Assembly (NCBI GenBank): GCA_035556715.1
Contig: DATMER010000077.1
Coordinates: forward strand, 4,225-68,224
From: DATMER01 sp035556715
GTDB lineage: Bacteria; Acidobacteriota; Thermoanaerobaculia; Multivoradales; UBA5704
DNA: 64,000 nucleotides
Direction of reading: 5' to 3'
Below are positions 26,888 through 35,367 of the stretch, in pieces (the stretch's first letter is position 1; the number at the start of each line of letters is the position of its first letter). The notes beneath the pieces were generated by a model. That model was not told the origin of the DNA, searched no databases, and saw only the letters and a list, made by a program, of their open reading frames with translations. The position numbers and the translations under genes were made by a program.

Positions 26888-28502
26888 ATGGCGCCACATC
26901 TTTCCCGGAAACGCCTGGCCCGCGCCCTGTCCGAGGACGGCGATCCGGCCGAGGCCGATGCAGCCGTCGCACACCTCCTGGCGTGCAGGCCGTGCCAGGA
27001 CCTTGCGGCCGAGGAGCTGGGGGCAGGCTCCGCCCGGCCACGCCTGTCCCAGAAGGGGAATGCCTTCCGCACGCTCTTCAAGTCCGAGGAGTGCCGCGCC
27101 CTGGACCAGCTTCGCTGCGAAGGCTGGTGGGCCGAGCTGGCGGGCCTCGCGCCGGAGGAGCAGCGGGAGCGTGTCCGTTCCGTGCTCGCGCTCCAGTCGA
27201 AGAAGATGTTCGAGGTGGTGATCGCGGAAGCGTCGCGCCTCGCCGCCGACGATCCCTACGTGGGCGAGGAGATGGCGCTGACTGCCCGCGTCATCGCCGC
27301 GCTGCTCCCCCGGAACCGGCATTCCGAGAAGGCCAGGAACGACCTCCAGGGCGAAGCCCTGATCGTGGTGGCCAAATGCCGCCGGCTCGGCGCGGACTGG
27401 CCCGGATCGAAAGCCGCCCTGCAGGAGGCTTGGAGCCACCTCGGGCGGGGGACCGGCGACCCGAAGCAGGAGTGCCGCCTCCTCTCCATCGCGGCCTCGC
27501 TGGCGAGCGACACCGGCAACCTGGAGAGCGCCCTGGGCCTCCTCGCGCGGGCAGAGGAACGTGCCCGGGCCACCCGGGATGCGGGCCTCGTCGTCGGCGT
27601 GGCCGTGAAGGTGGCGAACACCCTGCTCGCCGGCTGCCGCTTCGAGGAGGCCCTCGGCCGGGCCGAGGAGGCGCTCCAGCTCCTGTCCCCGGGCGACTCC
27701 CGGCTGGAGATGCTGGCGCGGAGCATCGCCACCGAGTGCCTGATCGAGCTCGGGCGGCCGACCCGGGCCCTGCGCAGCTTCCTCGCCACCCGCGCTCTCT
27801 ATGACGCGCCCTGGGGACGGCCGACCCGGCTCAAGGTGGACTATCTGAAGGCCCGGCTGCTGGACGCCTTCGGCCACGTCCGCGAATCCGAAAAGGCGCT
27901 GCGCGTGGTCATCGCCGGCCACATCGCAGAGGGGACCTACAAGGACGCGTTCCTCTACACGCTGACCCTGTTTGATTCCCTGTGCAGGCGCGGCGCCCTG
28001 GGCAAGGCCGCGGAACTCTGTGAAGAGGCCGCCGGCCTGACGGACACGCCCTTCTGCCATTCCCAGATGGGGAAGGGTCTGGGCCGAGCTGCTCGGCCAG
28101 GTGAGGTCGCAGGCGCTGACCGCGGCCCGGCTGCTGGAGGTGCGGCTCTACATCCTCCGGCACTGGAGCGCCCCGGCGGCCCGCCTGCCGCAGGACGGCG
28201 GCTCGCCGGCCCCGGCCGGGCTCGCAGCCTGGCAGCCGGAAGCCCGGCCCGCCGGGGTCCAGGAGCAGCCGGTCCGGCAGTTTGAAGAGGAAGAGCCCGA
28301 GGATCTCCCGCCCGTGCCCACCCAGCTCGAGGAAGGCTGGTATGAGAGCGCGCTGGGTGCCTACGACCGCAAGCTGATCGCGTCGGCGCTCGAACAGGCC
28401 GGCGGCAACCTGAGGAAGACCGCCCGCCTCCTCCGGCTGTCGCGCAACGGCCTCAAGATGAAGATCAAGAGGCTCGGCCTCGCCGCGGGCAGGGAGGAAT
28501 GA
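26888..28502 (+). pseudogene. ZAS zinc-finger / TPR / Fis-HTH regulator interrupted by a one-base frameshift
   Basis: The N-terminus has an anti-sigma-like zinc motif H29-x3-C33-x2-C36 (HLLACRPC). Residues ~90-390 are TPR-like helical pairs (for example ALGLLARAEERARATRDAGL, FEEALGRAEEALQLL). In the frame from 26888 the protein runs into Gly/Ala/Pro nonsense after SQMGK, but the next frame continues as VWAELLGQVRSQALTAARLLEV and ends in a Fis-type helix-turn-helix (ALEQAGGNLRKTARLLRLSRNGL). The switch falls on AAGGGTC at 28073-28079; removing one G restores a single ~537-residue protein. It may be a sequencing error, a real mutation or programmed. Start ATG 26888 was chosen; 105 bases after the peptide gene, it is probably co-transcribed. 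Confidence 0.75.
28073..28079 (+). other. Frameshift point in G-run
   Basis: AAGGGTC carries one base too many: AAG-GTC would join the two halves of the regulator in frame. The surrounding ATGGGGAAGGG is homopolymer-rich, as expected for an indel error or slippage. Confidence 0.7.
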
Positions 28503-28536
28503 CGGCGCCCACTGGGTGTATGCTCTTCTGTGCCCG

Positions 28537-29265
28537 ATGACCATGGAACTGGACCCGTCGAAGCTGGCCGAAGCCTGGGACGATGCCAACACCCGGCGAA
28601 TGGCTCTCACCATGGTGCGGGCAACGCAAGGCGAGAGCAGCCGGGAGGTCGCCAAGGCCCTGGGTGTGTCGATCTTTATCTACCAGGACTTTGAGCTCAG
28701 ACGGAAGCCCTTGAGCCAGGAGGCCTTCATCAAGGCCATGCAATTCTTGCAGGTCCCGCCGGAACGCCTCGTCACGGTGCTGCTGGCCACGCACCAGTAC
28801 CTCCTGGAGTGCGCGGACGCCTGGCCCAAGGTCTGGAGAGAGCAGCTGGAGCCGCTCGATTTCGAGGCAAGGAAAGCCCTCATCCTCGCCGACAAGGATC
28901 TCCACAACTGGGGCCTGGGTGATCTGCTCTGTGACAAGAGCCGCGAGGCGGCCGAACCCAATGAGGCCGTCCGGCTTGCGGAGCTCGCCCTGCTCACCAT
29001 GGAGGAAGCCAGGCTCGCCCCGGACTTCCAGCGGCGGCACCGCGGGTACGCGCGCGGGCACCTCGGCCACGCTCTCCAGCGCTGCGGGGACTCGGCAGCG
29101 GCGGAAGCTGCCTTTGCGCAGGCCATTGAGGAATGGATGACGGGCAAAGGCGGGTCTCAAAAGGACGACGAGCGTCAGGTCGAGCACCTTGCTGCGATCG
29201 TGCCCGGCTTCCCCAAAACCGAGGCGCTCCAGCGGCCTAAACGGGCCAGAAAAAAGAGCGCCTAG
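28537..29265 (+). CDS. Helix-turn-helix protein with TPR-like C-terminus
   Basis: 242 aa from ATG 28537 (a second ATG is at 28543). The N-terminal ~60 residues look like an XRE-type HTH: SREVAKALGVSIFIYQDFELRRKPLS. The middle and C-terminal parts are helical, with AELALLTMEEARLAPDFQRR and YARGHLGHALQRCGDSAAAEAAFAQAI giving one clear TPR-like pair. The tail is basic (RPKRARKKSA). It starts 35 bases after the regulator gene and forms a three-gene set with the secreted peptide. I do not recognise a named family. Confidence 0.6.
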   Translation: MTMELDPSKLAEAWDDANTRRMALTMVRATQGESSREVAKALGVSIFIYQDFELRRKPLSQEAFIKAMQFLQVPPERLVTVLLATHQYLLECADAWPKVWREQLEPLDFEARKALILADKDLHNWGLGDLLCDKSREAAEPNEAVRLAELALLTMEEARLAPDFQRRHRGYARGHLGHALQRCGDSAAAEAAFAQAIEEWMTGKGGSQKDDERQVEHLAAIVPGFPKTEALQRPKRARKKSA

Positions 29266-29853
29266 CACCTGCCTGCCCACCTGCCACTCAGATTGACGGG
29301 TACCCTTCTCCTGTAGGAGAGGGGCTTGCCCCATACGCGCGCTAACTTTGGACTCTGAACCGGGAGGGGACCCCCTCTCCCGCGCGCCAGCGCTGGGGAG
29401 GGCAGGGGAGGGGCTCAACCAGCCAGGTAAGCCGCTCTTCAGCAGATTTTCCACCCTTCGCGGCGGAATTGAGCATCTCGGGCCCGCGCCCGAGAGCCTC
29501 GGGCGGGAACCCGAGCGACTCTACCCCGTGCCCGAGAGGCTCGGGCGGGAGCCCGAGCGACTCTGCCCCGCGCCCGAGAGCCTCGGGCGGAAACCCGAGC
29601 GACTCTGCCCCGTGCCCGAGAGGCTCGGGTGGGAACCCCAGAGCCTCGGGGAGGCACCCGAGAGGCTCCGACTCCGACCCGAGAGGCTCGGGTGAGCGCC
29701 CGAGAGCCTCCGATTCCCGCCCGAGCGCCTCGGGCGAGCTCCCGAGGCCCAGGGAGAGCAGGGCGACGAGGCGGGCCTGTTCGATCGGAAACCTTCCGGC
29801 TTCCTTCGACACAGCGGAAGGGATCTTGACTTGGGTCCCTGGCGTCCTCTGGG
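29266..29853. other. Gene-free region containing 21-bp array A
   Basis: Apart from the 21-bp array there is a GC-rich hairpin element CTCCTGTAGGAG followed by AGGGGCTTGCCCC near 29310-29335 and a purine/pyrimidine-biased inverted repeat near 29370-29420 (CCCCTCTCCC / GGGGAGGG) of a type that recurs near 10430 and 44330. A heptad-repeat frame on the minus strand spans the array but lacks start signals; I do not call it a gene. Confidence 0.5.
29468..29761. repeat. Array of 21-bp tandem repeats (locus A)
   Basis: Twelve contiguous units from 29489 to 29740 are in perfect 21-base register, with degenerate units on both sides. The first six alternate two types: CCCGAGAGCCTCGGGCGGGAA and CCCGAGCGACTCTGCCCCGTG, a 42-base higher-order unit. 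Type 1 units contain the inverted repeat CCCGAG-N3-CTCGGG, so a transcript would form a string of small hairpins. Because 21 is a multiple of 3, all frames give heptads; minus reads PEALGRx-type heptads, plus reads PERLGRE-type heptads. No ribosome site supports either frame. Confidence 0.9.
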
Positions 29854-31101
29854 TCAGAAGAGAGCCTTGACCGCTACTCTGTCGGCAGCGGCTGCGGGAG
29901 AACCGGCAAGCCCCTCGATCACTTCCAGGAGCTGTTTTCGCACGGTCTCGCGGGAGTAGTCGGAAGCCAGCCGCCGCCGGCCGCTCTCGGCAAGGCGCTG
30001 GCGGGCGATGGGGTCGTCCAGCAGCTCCTCGATGGCGTGGATCCACTCGATGGGGTGGGTGCCCACGAGGCGGAAGTCCTCTCCCTGGCGGCCCGAGGTG
30101 CCGGCCACGGCCCAGGGGGTGGCGACCACGGGCACGCCCACGGCCCAGGCCTCCAGGACCTTGATGGGCACTCCCGAGCCACAGCGCATCGGTGCCAGCG
30201 AGAGCGTGGCCTGGGAGATGATCGAGCGCATGTCGCGGGGGGACTCGATGAGCTTCACCCCGGACCGCTCGATCTCGCGGCGGATCACCGCCGCCGGCCT
30301 CTCCCCCGCCACAACCACCCGGACGTCCGGACGCGCCCGGCGCAGAGCGGGCCAGACCTCCTCCAGCCACCAGGTCACCGCGTCGACGTTCACGAAGTAG
30401 CCGAGGTTGCCCGTCATGACCAGGACCGGCCCCTTGTCCCCCTCGCGCCAGAGCTTCTCCCGCTCCTGGGGCGGCTCGACCCGGCGCTCGCGCACCGAGA
30501 GGCGGACCACCGAGACCTTGGCCCCCAGCTCCGGGGGGAGGCGGTTGACCAGCGCCTGGCGGTCGCGCTCGCAGACCACGATCACCCCGGCCGCGCGCTC
30601 GGCGAGCTTGCGCTCCCCGATGCCGAGGAGGTGCGCCTCCAACCTGAGCAGCGGGCGCAGCCAGACCCGGTCGACCTCGGCGCGCAGGGAGAAGTTGAGG
30701 GACAGGCTGTCGATCAGGTCCACGAGCAGCGGCGTGCTGCCGAAGTCCTCCAGGTGGACCGCCAGGCGGACGAGCTGCAGGATGCCCAGGTCCATCTTCG
30801 GGCCCAGCTCCCGGAGCTTGCGTCCCAGGTCGGGCTGGTAGAAGAGACCGCTCTGGAGGGGCAGGTTCTTGAGCAGGACCCTCCCCATCCCATAGAGAGA
30901 GGTCGCGCCGCGGGTCGGACGGTAGAGCTCGACACTATAAGAAGCGTCGGCTGGAGGCGGCGGCTGGTTCGGCCCGGGCTCAGGAGTGAGGAGCGTGACC
31001 TCGTGCTCGGCGGCGAGGAAGTCGAGCATCTGCACCGCGCGCATCTGGTCGCCCCTTCTGGGGGGCCAGGGATAGCGCGAGGTGACGAGGAGGATCTTCA
31101 A
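29854..31101 (-). CDS. Glycosyltransferase family 4 (TIGR03087-like)
   Basis: 415 aa. The N-terminus KILLVTSRYPWPPRRGDQMRA has the same layout as the exosortase-associated glycosyltransferase at 14881-16284, followed by LVDLIDSLSLNFSLRA. The donor half has VLVMTGNLGYFVNVDAVTWW and LAPMRCGSGVPIKVLEAWAVG. It is a stand-alone cytoplasmic sugar transferase 20 kb from its relative, 22 bases from ribBA's stop, so it may be the last gene of the ribBA transcript. The acceptor is unknown. Confidence 0.82.
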   Translation of the reverse strand: MKILLVTSRYPWPPRRGDQMRAVQMLDFLAAEHEVTLLTPEPGPNQPPPPADASYSVELYRPTRGATSLYGMGRVLLKNLPLQSGLFYQPDLGRKLRELGPKMDLGILQLVRLAVHLEDFGSTPLLVDLIDSLSLNFSLRAEVDRVWLRPLLRLEAHLLGIGERKLAERAAGVIVVCERDRQALVNRLPPELGAKVSVVRLSVRERRVEPPQEREKLWREGDKGPVLVMTGNLGYFVNVDAVTWWLEEVWPALRRARPDVRVVVAGERPAAVIRREIERSGVKLIESPRDMRSIISQATLSLAPMRCGSGVPIKVLEAWAVGVPVVATPWAVAGTSGRQGEDFRLVGTHPIEWIHAIEELLDDPIARQRLAESGRRRLASDYSRETVRKQLLEVIEGLAGSPAAAADRVAVKALF

Positions 31102-31123
31102 GGCTTAGGCAAGGGCTTCGGAG

Positions 31124-32338
31124 TCACACCAGCTTCAGGATGTGGCCCAGCTTGTCGCGCTTGGTCTTGAGATAGGCGCGGCTGCTCTCGGTCGGCGGGA
31201 TCTCCAGCGGGACGCGCTCGACGATCTCCAGCCCGTAGCCGTTCAAGGCGATGTACTTGTGCGGGTTGTTGGTCATCAGGCGCATCTGGCGAATGCCCAG
31301 GTCGCGGAGGATCTGGGCGCCGACGCCGTACTCGCGATGGTCGGGGCGGAAGCCGAGGCGCTCGTTGGCTTCGACCGTGTCGTGCCCCTGGTCCTGGAGC
31401 TCGTAGGCCCGCAGCTTGTTCATCAGGCCGATGCCGCGGCCCTCCTGGAGGAGGTAGAGCAGCACGCCCTTGCCCTCTTCCGCGATCCTCTCCAGGGCGC
31501 GCTCGAGCTGCACGCCGCAGTCGCAGCGCGCCGATCCGAAGACGTCGCCGGTCAGGCACTGGCTGTGGACCCGCACCAGGGTCGGCACCTCGGGATCGAT
31601 GTCTCCCATCACCAGCGCCACGTTCTCGTCGCCGGTCACGTCCGAGCGGTAGGCGTGGATCTGGAAGTTGCCGAAGCTGGTGGGCAGGCGCGGAGAGGCG
31701 ACCTTGCGCACCAGGGTCTCGTGCTGGAGCCGGTAGCCGATCAGGTCGGCGACCGTGATCATGAGCAGGCCGTGCTCGCGGGCGAACTTCGCGAGGTCCG
31801 GGACGCGGGCCATGGTGCCGTCGTCGTTCATGATCTCGCAGATGACTCCCGCGGGCTTGAGCCCGGCCAGGGCGGCGAGGTCGACCGAGGCCTCGGTCTG
31901 GCCGGCGCGCTTGAGCACGCCGCCGCGGCGGGCGCGGAGCGGGAAGATGTGCCCGGGACGCAGCAGGTCCTCCGGCCGGGTCGCGGGATCGATCGCCGTC
32001 TGGACCGTGGCGGCGCGGTCGGCCGCCGAGATGCCGGTGGTGACCTTGCCCCGCGCCTCGATCGAGATGGTGAACGCGGTGCCGAAGGGCGAGGTGTTGT
32101 CCTCGACCATGAGCGGCAGCTCGAGCTGGCGGCAGCGCTCCTCGGTCATGGCGAGGCAGATGAGGCCGCGGCCATGCTTGGCCATGAAGTTGATGGCCAC
32201 GGGCGTGACCTTCTCGGCGGCGATCGCCAGGTCGCCTTCGTTCTCGCGGTCCTCATCGTCGACGATGATGACCATGCGGCCCTGGCGAAACTGCTCGACC
32301 GCCTCCTCAATGGGGGCGAAGGGGTTCGGCGTGCTCAT
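31124..32338 (-). CDS. ribBA: Bifunctional 3,4-dihydroxy-2-butanone-4-phosphate synthase / GTP cyclohydrolase II
   Basis: 404 aa. Residues 1-205 are the RibB domain: VDDEDRENEGDL acidic loop, HGRGLICLAM and AGVICEIMNDDGTMA. Residues 206-404 are the RibA domain with the zinc ligands in CLTGDVFGSARCDCG and the LLQEGRGIGL GTP site, then TNNPHKY. Both halves look intact, giving the two entry reactions of riboflavin synthesis from ribulose-5-phosphate and GTP. ATG 32338 was chosen because the conserved domain starts about 10 residues later. No FMN riboswitch is visible upstream. Confidence 0.95.
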   Translation of the reverse strand: MSTPNPFAPIEEAVEQFRQGRMVIIVDDEDRENEGDLAIAAEKVTPVAINFMAKHGRGLICLAMTEERCRQLELPLMVEDNTSPFGTAFTISIEARGKVTTGISAADRAATVQTAIDPATRPEDLLRPGHIFPLRARRGGVLKRAGQTEASVDLAALAGLKPAGVICEIMNDDGTMARVPDLAKFAREHGLLMITVADLIGYRLQHETLVRKVASPRLPTSFGNFQIHAYRSDVTGDENVALVMGDIDPEVPTLVRVHSQCLTGDVFGSARCDCGVQLERALERIAEEGKGVLLYLLQEGRGIGLMNKLRAYELQDQGHDTVEANERLGFRPDHREYGVGAQILRDLGIRQMRLMTNNPHKYIALNGYGLEIVERVPLEIPPTESSRAYLKTKRDKLGHILKLV

Positions 32339-32466
32339 GTAGATATAGACCTTCTCGCGGAGACCGGACAGGCGGCCCAGAAACAATATAAGAGAAAGCG
32401 ATAGGACAGGAACCGAGTTCCCGGCAGAGTCTAGCGGTTCATCCCGGAGCGGTCAACCGGATCGGA

Positions 32467-35367
32467 TCAGAACGGGTTGCCGAACGACACCGACACCGCC
32501 CAGTCCTGCTCGCCGGGCTCGCGGTCGAGCTTCCAGCCGAAGTCGAGGCGCAGGGGGCCGATGGGCGAGAGGTAGCGGAGACCCAACCCGGCTCCTCCCT
32601 TGAGGTCCGCGGGGTCCAGGTCCCGCCAGTCGGCCCAGACGTTGCCGGCGTCATAGAAGACCGTGCCTCCCAGGGCTCCGAAGAGCGGGAAGCGGTACTC
32701 CAGGTTGAAGAGGACCAGGCCCGTTCCTCCCACCGCAGCGAAGTCGTCCTCCTGGTCCCCCACCCGGCCGGGGCGGAGGATCAGGGTCTCCCCCCGGATG
32801 CCGAGGTCGTCCCGGCCGTAGGCCCGGTGGGTGTTGGCCCCTCCGGCGAAGAAGCGCTCGTCGATGAAGACGTTCGCGTTGGGGAGGGTCTCGGGCAGCT
32901 CGGGGTCCTCCGGCTCCAGGATGCCGAAGGGCTCGATGCCGCCGACGCGGAGGCTCGCCGCCACGGTCCCGAAGTTGCGCAGGTCGAGGTATTGAGTCTG
33001 CTGCAGGAACAGCTTCAGGAAGTCGCCGTCCGTGCCGAACGCCGGGAAGGCGTACTGGAGCTGGGCGAGCGAGCTCCAGCCCCGCGTGGCCAGCACCGGG
33101 TCGTCGCGCCGGTCCCACTGGAAGCTCGGGATGAGGCTCGTCAGCTCGTAGGGGCGGTCCTCCCGTTCCACACCGCGGAGGGGGAAGTCCGGGTCGAGGG
33201 TCGTCTCCACGATCCGGTAGTCCAGGGCCAGGCCCACGCGCCGGTCGGTGAAGAGCTTCTCCGACTCGATCCGCGCGCCCCGGCGCTCCACGTCCCAATC
33301 CTCCTTGCGCTCGTCGAAGTAGAAGAGGGAGTAGCTCACCGGGATCGCCCAGCGCACGGCGTACGGCTGGTCGAAGCGGACCCGGAAGATCTTGTCCAGC
33401 CGGCTCACCCGCAGGTCGGTGCGCAGGGTGTAGGCGCGGCCGGCCACGTTGTTGTGGCTGAAGCTGAAGGTGCCCCGCGGCACCAGCTCGTCCTCCTCGC
33501 TCTTGTCGGTGGCGTACTCCAGGCCCACGCCGTAGCTGACGCGCCGGGGCCGCCCCTCCTCCACGCGCACGATGAGGTCCCTCGTGGCCGACTCCAGGCC
33601 GGCCCGCGTTACCTCCACGTCCACGCTGGAGAACACCCCCAGCCGGTAGAGGTCGCGCTCGATCTCCAGGGCGCGGCTCTCGCTGATCGGATCGCCCCGG
33701 TCCACCGCCAGGACGCGCCGGATGACGTCGCTCTCGGTGCGGCGGTTGCCCCGCACGATCACCCGGTCGAGCACGGTCTGCGGCCCCTCCAGGGCCTCGA
33801 TGGTCACGTCGACCAGGGTGTGCTCGGGGTTCCAGTCTTCCCGCGCCGAGACCTGGGCCACGGTGAAGCCCCGGGCCTGGTAGGCCGAGCGCAGGTTGTT
33901 CAGGCTCCTCTCCAGGAGCAGGGGGTGGAAGGGGCCGCCCTCGGCGAGCTGCAGGGAGCCGCGGACGGTGTCGCCGGGCAGGGACCCGAGCCCCTCCAGG
34001 TTGAGGTTGACCACCCTCATCCGCGGCCCCTCTTCGATGGGGACGGTCAGGAAGAGGTCGTTCCCCCGCTCCTCGATCTGCGCCGGCCCCACCTCCGCCT
34101 GCGTGAAGCCCTGGAGCTGGTAGAACCGGCGGACGTTCGCCAGGTCTTCCTTGAGCACGGAGTCGACCAGCCGGCCGCTGCCCCGCGCCAGGAGGCTGCG
34201 CCCCGAGGTCGTCACCAGCTCTTCGAGGTCTTCGCTCTTGAAGGTCTCGTTGCCGGCGAAGCCGACCTCCTGGACCGTGTACTGCGGTCCGGGCTCGATG
34301 CGGATGACCAGGCGCAGGAGGTCTTCGCTCGGCTCCTGCTCCTCCCACTCCACCTGGACCTTGTAGTGGCCGTCGCGCTGGTAGTCGCTCCGGATGCGCT
34401 CGGCCGCTTGGAGCACCAGCGCCTCGTCGTAGCCCTGCCGGCCGAGGAAGGGCAGGAGGTCGCGCCGGCGCAGACGCTCCAGGTCGGCGCCGATCACCTG
34501 GACTTCCACTTTCGGACCGACGGAGACCTCGTAGGCGAGCCGCACGGCCTGGCGCTCGGGCGCCGGCTCCTCGGCCGGCGGGCTGATGCGCGCTGTGCGG
34601 TAGCCCTGATTGAGGAGCCAGCGCTCCAGCCTGCCGGCGTCCTCGCGTGCTTCGGACCGCGAGAACGCGTCCCCGGGCTTGACCTCCAACTGCGCGACCA
34701 GCTCCGCCGGCGTGAAAGGCCCGAGGTCCCCTTCGAACCGGATCTCCTCGACCCGCGAGCGGGGGCCGCTGCGGATCGAGTAGAGGACCGCGGCCTGCTG
34801 GGTCACCTCGTCGGTTTCGACGCTCACCCGGACCTCGGCGTTGAAGTAGCCGCGCTCGGCGTAGAGATCCACCAGGTCGTAAACGCCTTGCAGGACCCGC
34901 TCCTCGGAGAGCGGCTCCGCTTCGTTCTGCGGGAGGACGCGCCGCAGCTCGTTCGCGTCGAGCCCCAGGTCCCCTTCGAGGCGGATCTCCCGCACGCGCA
35001 CGATCCCCCGCAGGACGACGAGGACCTCGACTCCCAGTCCGGTCTCGTCCGGCTGGGTGTAGATCTCGACCGAGGAGGCGAGGCCGCTCGCCTGGAGGTT
35101 GCGCAGAGTGCCGCGGACGGACTCCTCGGTGAGCGGCTCGCCGACCTCGAAGCCGAGGAGCCGCGCGAGCTCGTCCGGGTCTTCGGGCGGAGCCTCGCTG
35201 CGGATCTCGATGGCGGTGACCGTGGGGCCGACTGGAACGAGCTCCTCGGGCGGGGCAGGGGGTGCAGTCTCCTGCGCCCACGCGACCGGCGATAGCGGCG
35301 ATAGCGGCGACAGCAGAACGGCGAGCAGGAAAGCCAGCCCCAGGGCCTTCAATACCGCTTCTCCCAC
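32467..35367 (-). CDS. BamA/TamA-family outer-membrane assembly protein with multiple POTRA domains
   Basis: 966 aa from GTG 35367 (overlaps the TamB-like gene by 19 bases). The signal peptide ends near VAWAQ (about residue 31). At least six POTRA-like units follow, e.g. VREIRLEGDL, VEEIRFEGDL, VQEVGFAGNETF and LDRVIVRGNRRTESDVIRR, up to about residue 600. The C-terminal ~330 residues form the 16-strand Omp85 barrel (RVSYGVGLEYATDKSEEDEL onwards), ending with SPIGPLRLDFGWKLD and a terminal aromatic residue F. Pairing with the TamB-like gene suggests a TamA-like role; the number of POTRA units is larger than in TamA (three), closer to or above BamA (five). Confidence 0.9.
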   Translation of the reverse strand: MGEAVLKALGLAFLLAVLLSPLSPLSPVAWAQETAPPAPPEELVPVGPTVTAIEIRSEAPPEDPDELARLLGFEVGEPLTEESVRGTLRNLQASGLASSVEIYTQPDETGLGVEVLVVLRGIVRVREIRLEGDLGLDANELRRVLPQNEAEPLSEERVLQGVYDLVDLYAERGYFNAEVRVSVETDEVTQQAAVLYSIRSGPRSRVEEIRFEGDLGPFTPAELVAQLEVKPGDAFSRSEAREDAGRLERWLLNQGYRTARISPPAEEPAPERQAVRLAYEVSVGPKVEVQVIGADLERLRRRDLLPFLGRQGYDEALVLQAAERIRSDYQRDGHYKVQVEWEEQEPSEDLLRLVIRIEPGPQYTVQEVGFAGNETFKSEDLEELVTTSGRSLLARGSGRLVDSVLKEDLANVRRFYQLQGFTQAEVGPAQIEERGNDLFLTVPIEEGPRMRVVNLNLEGLGSLPGDTVRGSLQLAEGGPFHPLLLERSLNNLRSAYQARGFTVAQVSAREDWNPEHTLVDVTIEALEGPQTVLDRVIVRGNRRTESDVIRRVLAVDRGDPISESRALEIERDLYRLGVFSSVDVEVTRAGLESATRDLIVRVEEGRPRRVSYGVGLEYATDKSEEDELVPRGTFSFSHNNVAGRAYTLRTDLRVSRLDKIFRVRFDQPYAVRWAIPVSYSLFYFDERKEDWDVERRGARIESEKLFTDRRVGLALDYRIVETTLDPDFPLRGVEREDRPYELTSLIPSFQWDRRDDPVLATRGWSSLAQLQYAFPAFGTDGDFLKLFLQQTQYLDLRNFGTVAASLRVGGIEPFGILEPEDPELPETLPNANVFIDERFFAGGANTHRAYGRDDLGIRGETLILRPGRVGDQEDDFAAVGGTGLVLFNLEYRFPLFGALGGTVFYDAGNVWADWRDLDPADLKGGAGLGLRYLSPIGPLRLDFGWKLDREPGEQDWAVSVSFGNPF

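Noticed and set aside
29348..29695. Heptad-repeat open frames across array A on both strands
   Set aside because: A 21-base period keeps any frame open; there are no ribosome sites, the plus frame needs a TTG start, and the units include non-coding-like hairpins.
29489..29740. CRISPR array
   Set aside because: Units are contiguous 21-mers without unique spacers, and no cas gene is present.
32339..32466. FMN riboswitch upstream of ribBA
   Set aside because: The conserved RFN-element blocks are not visible in these 128 bases.
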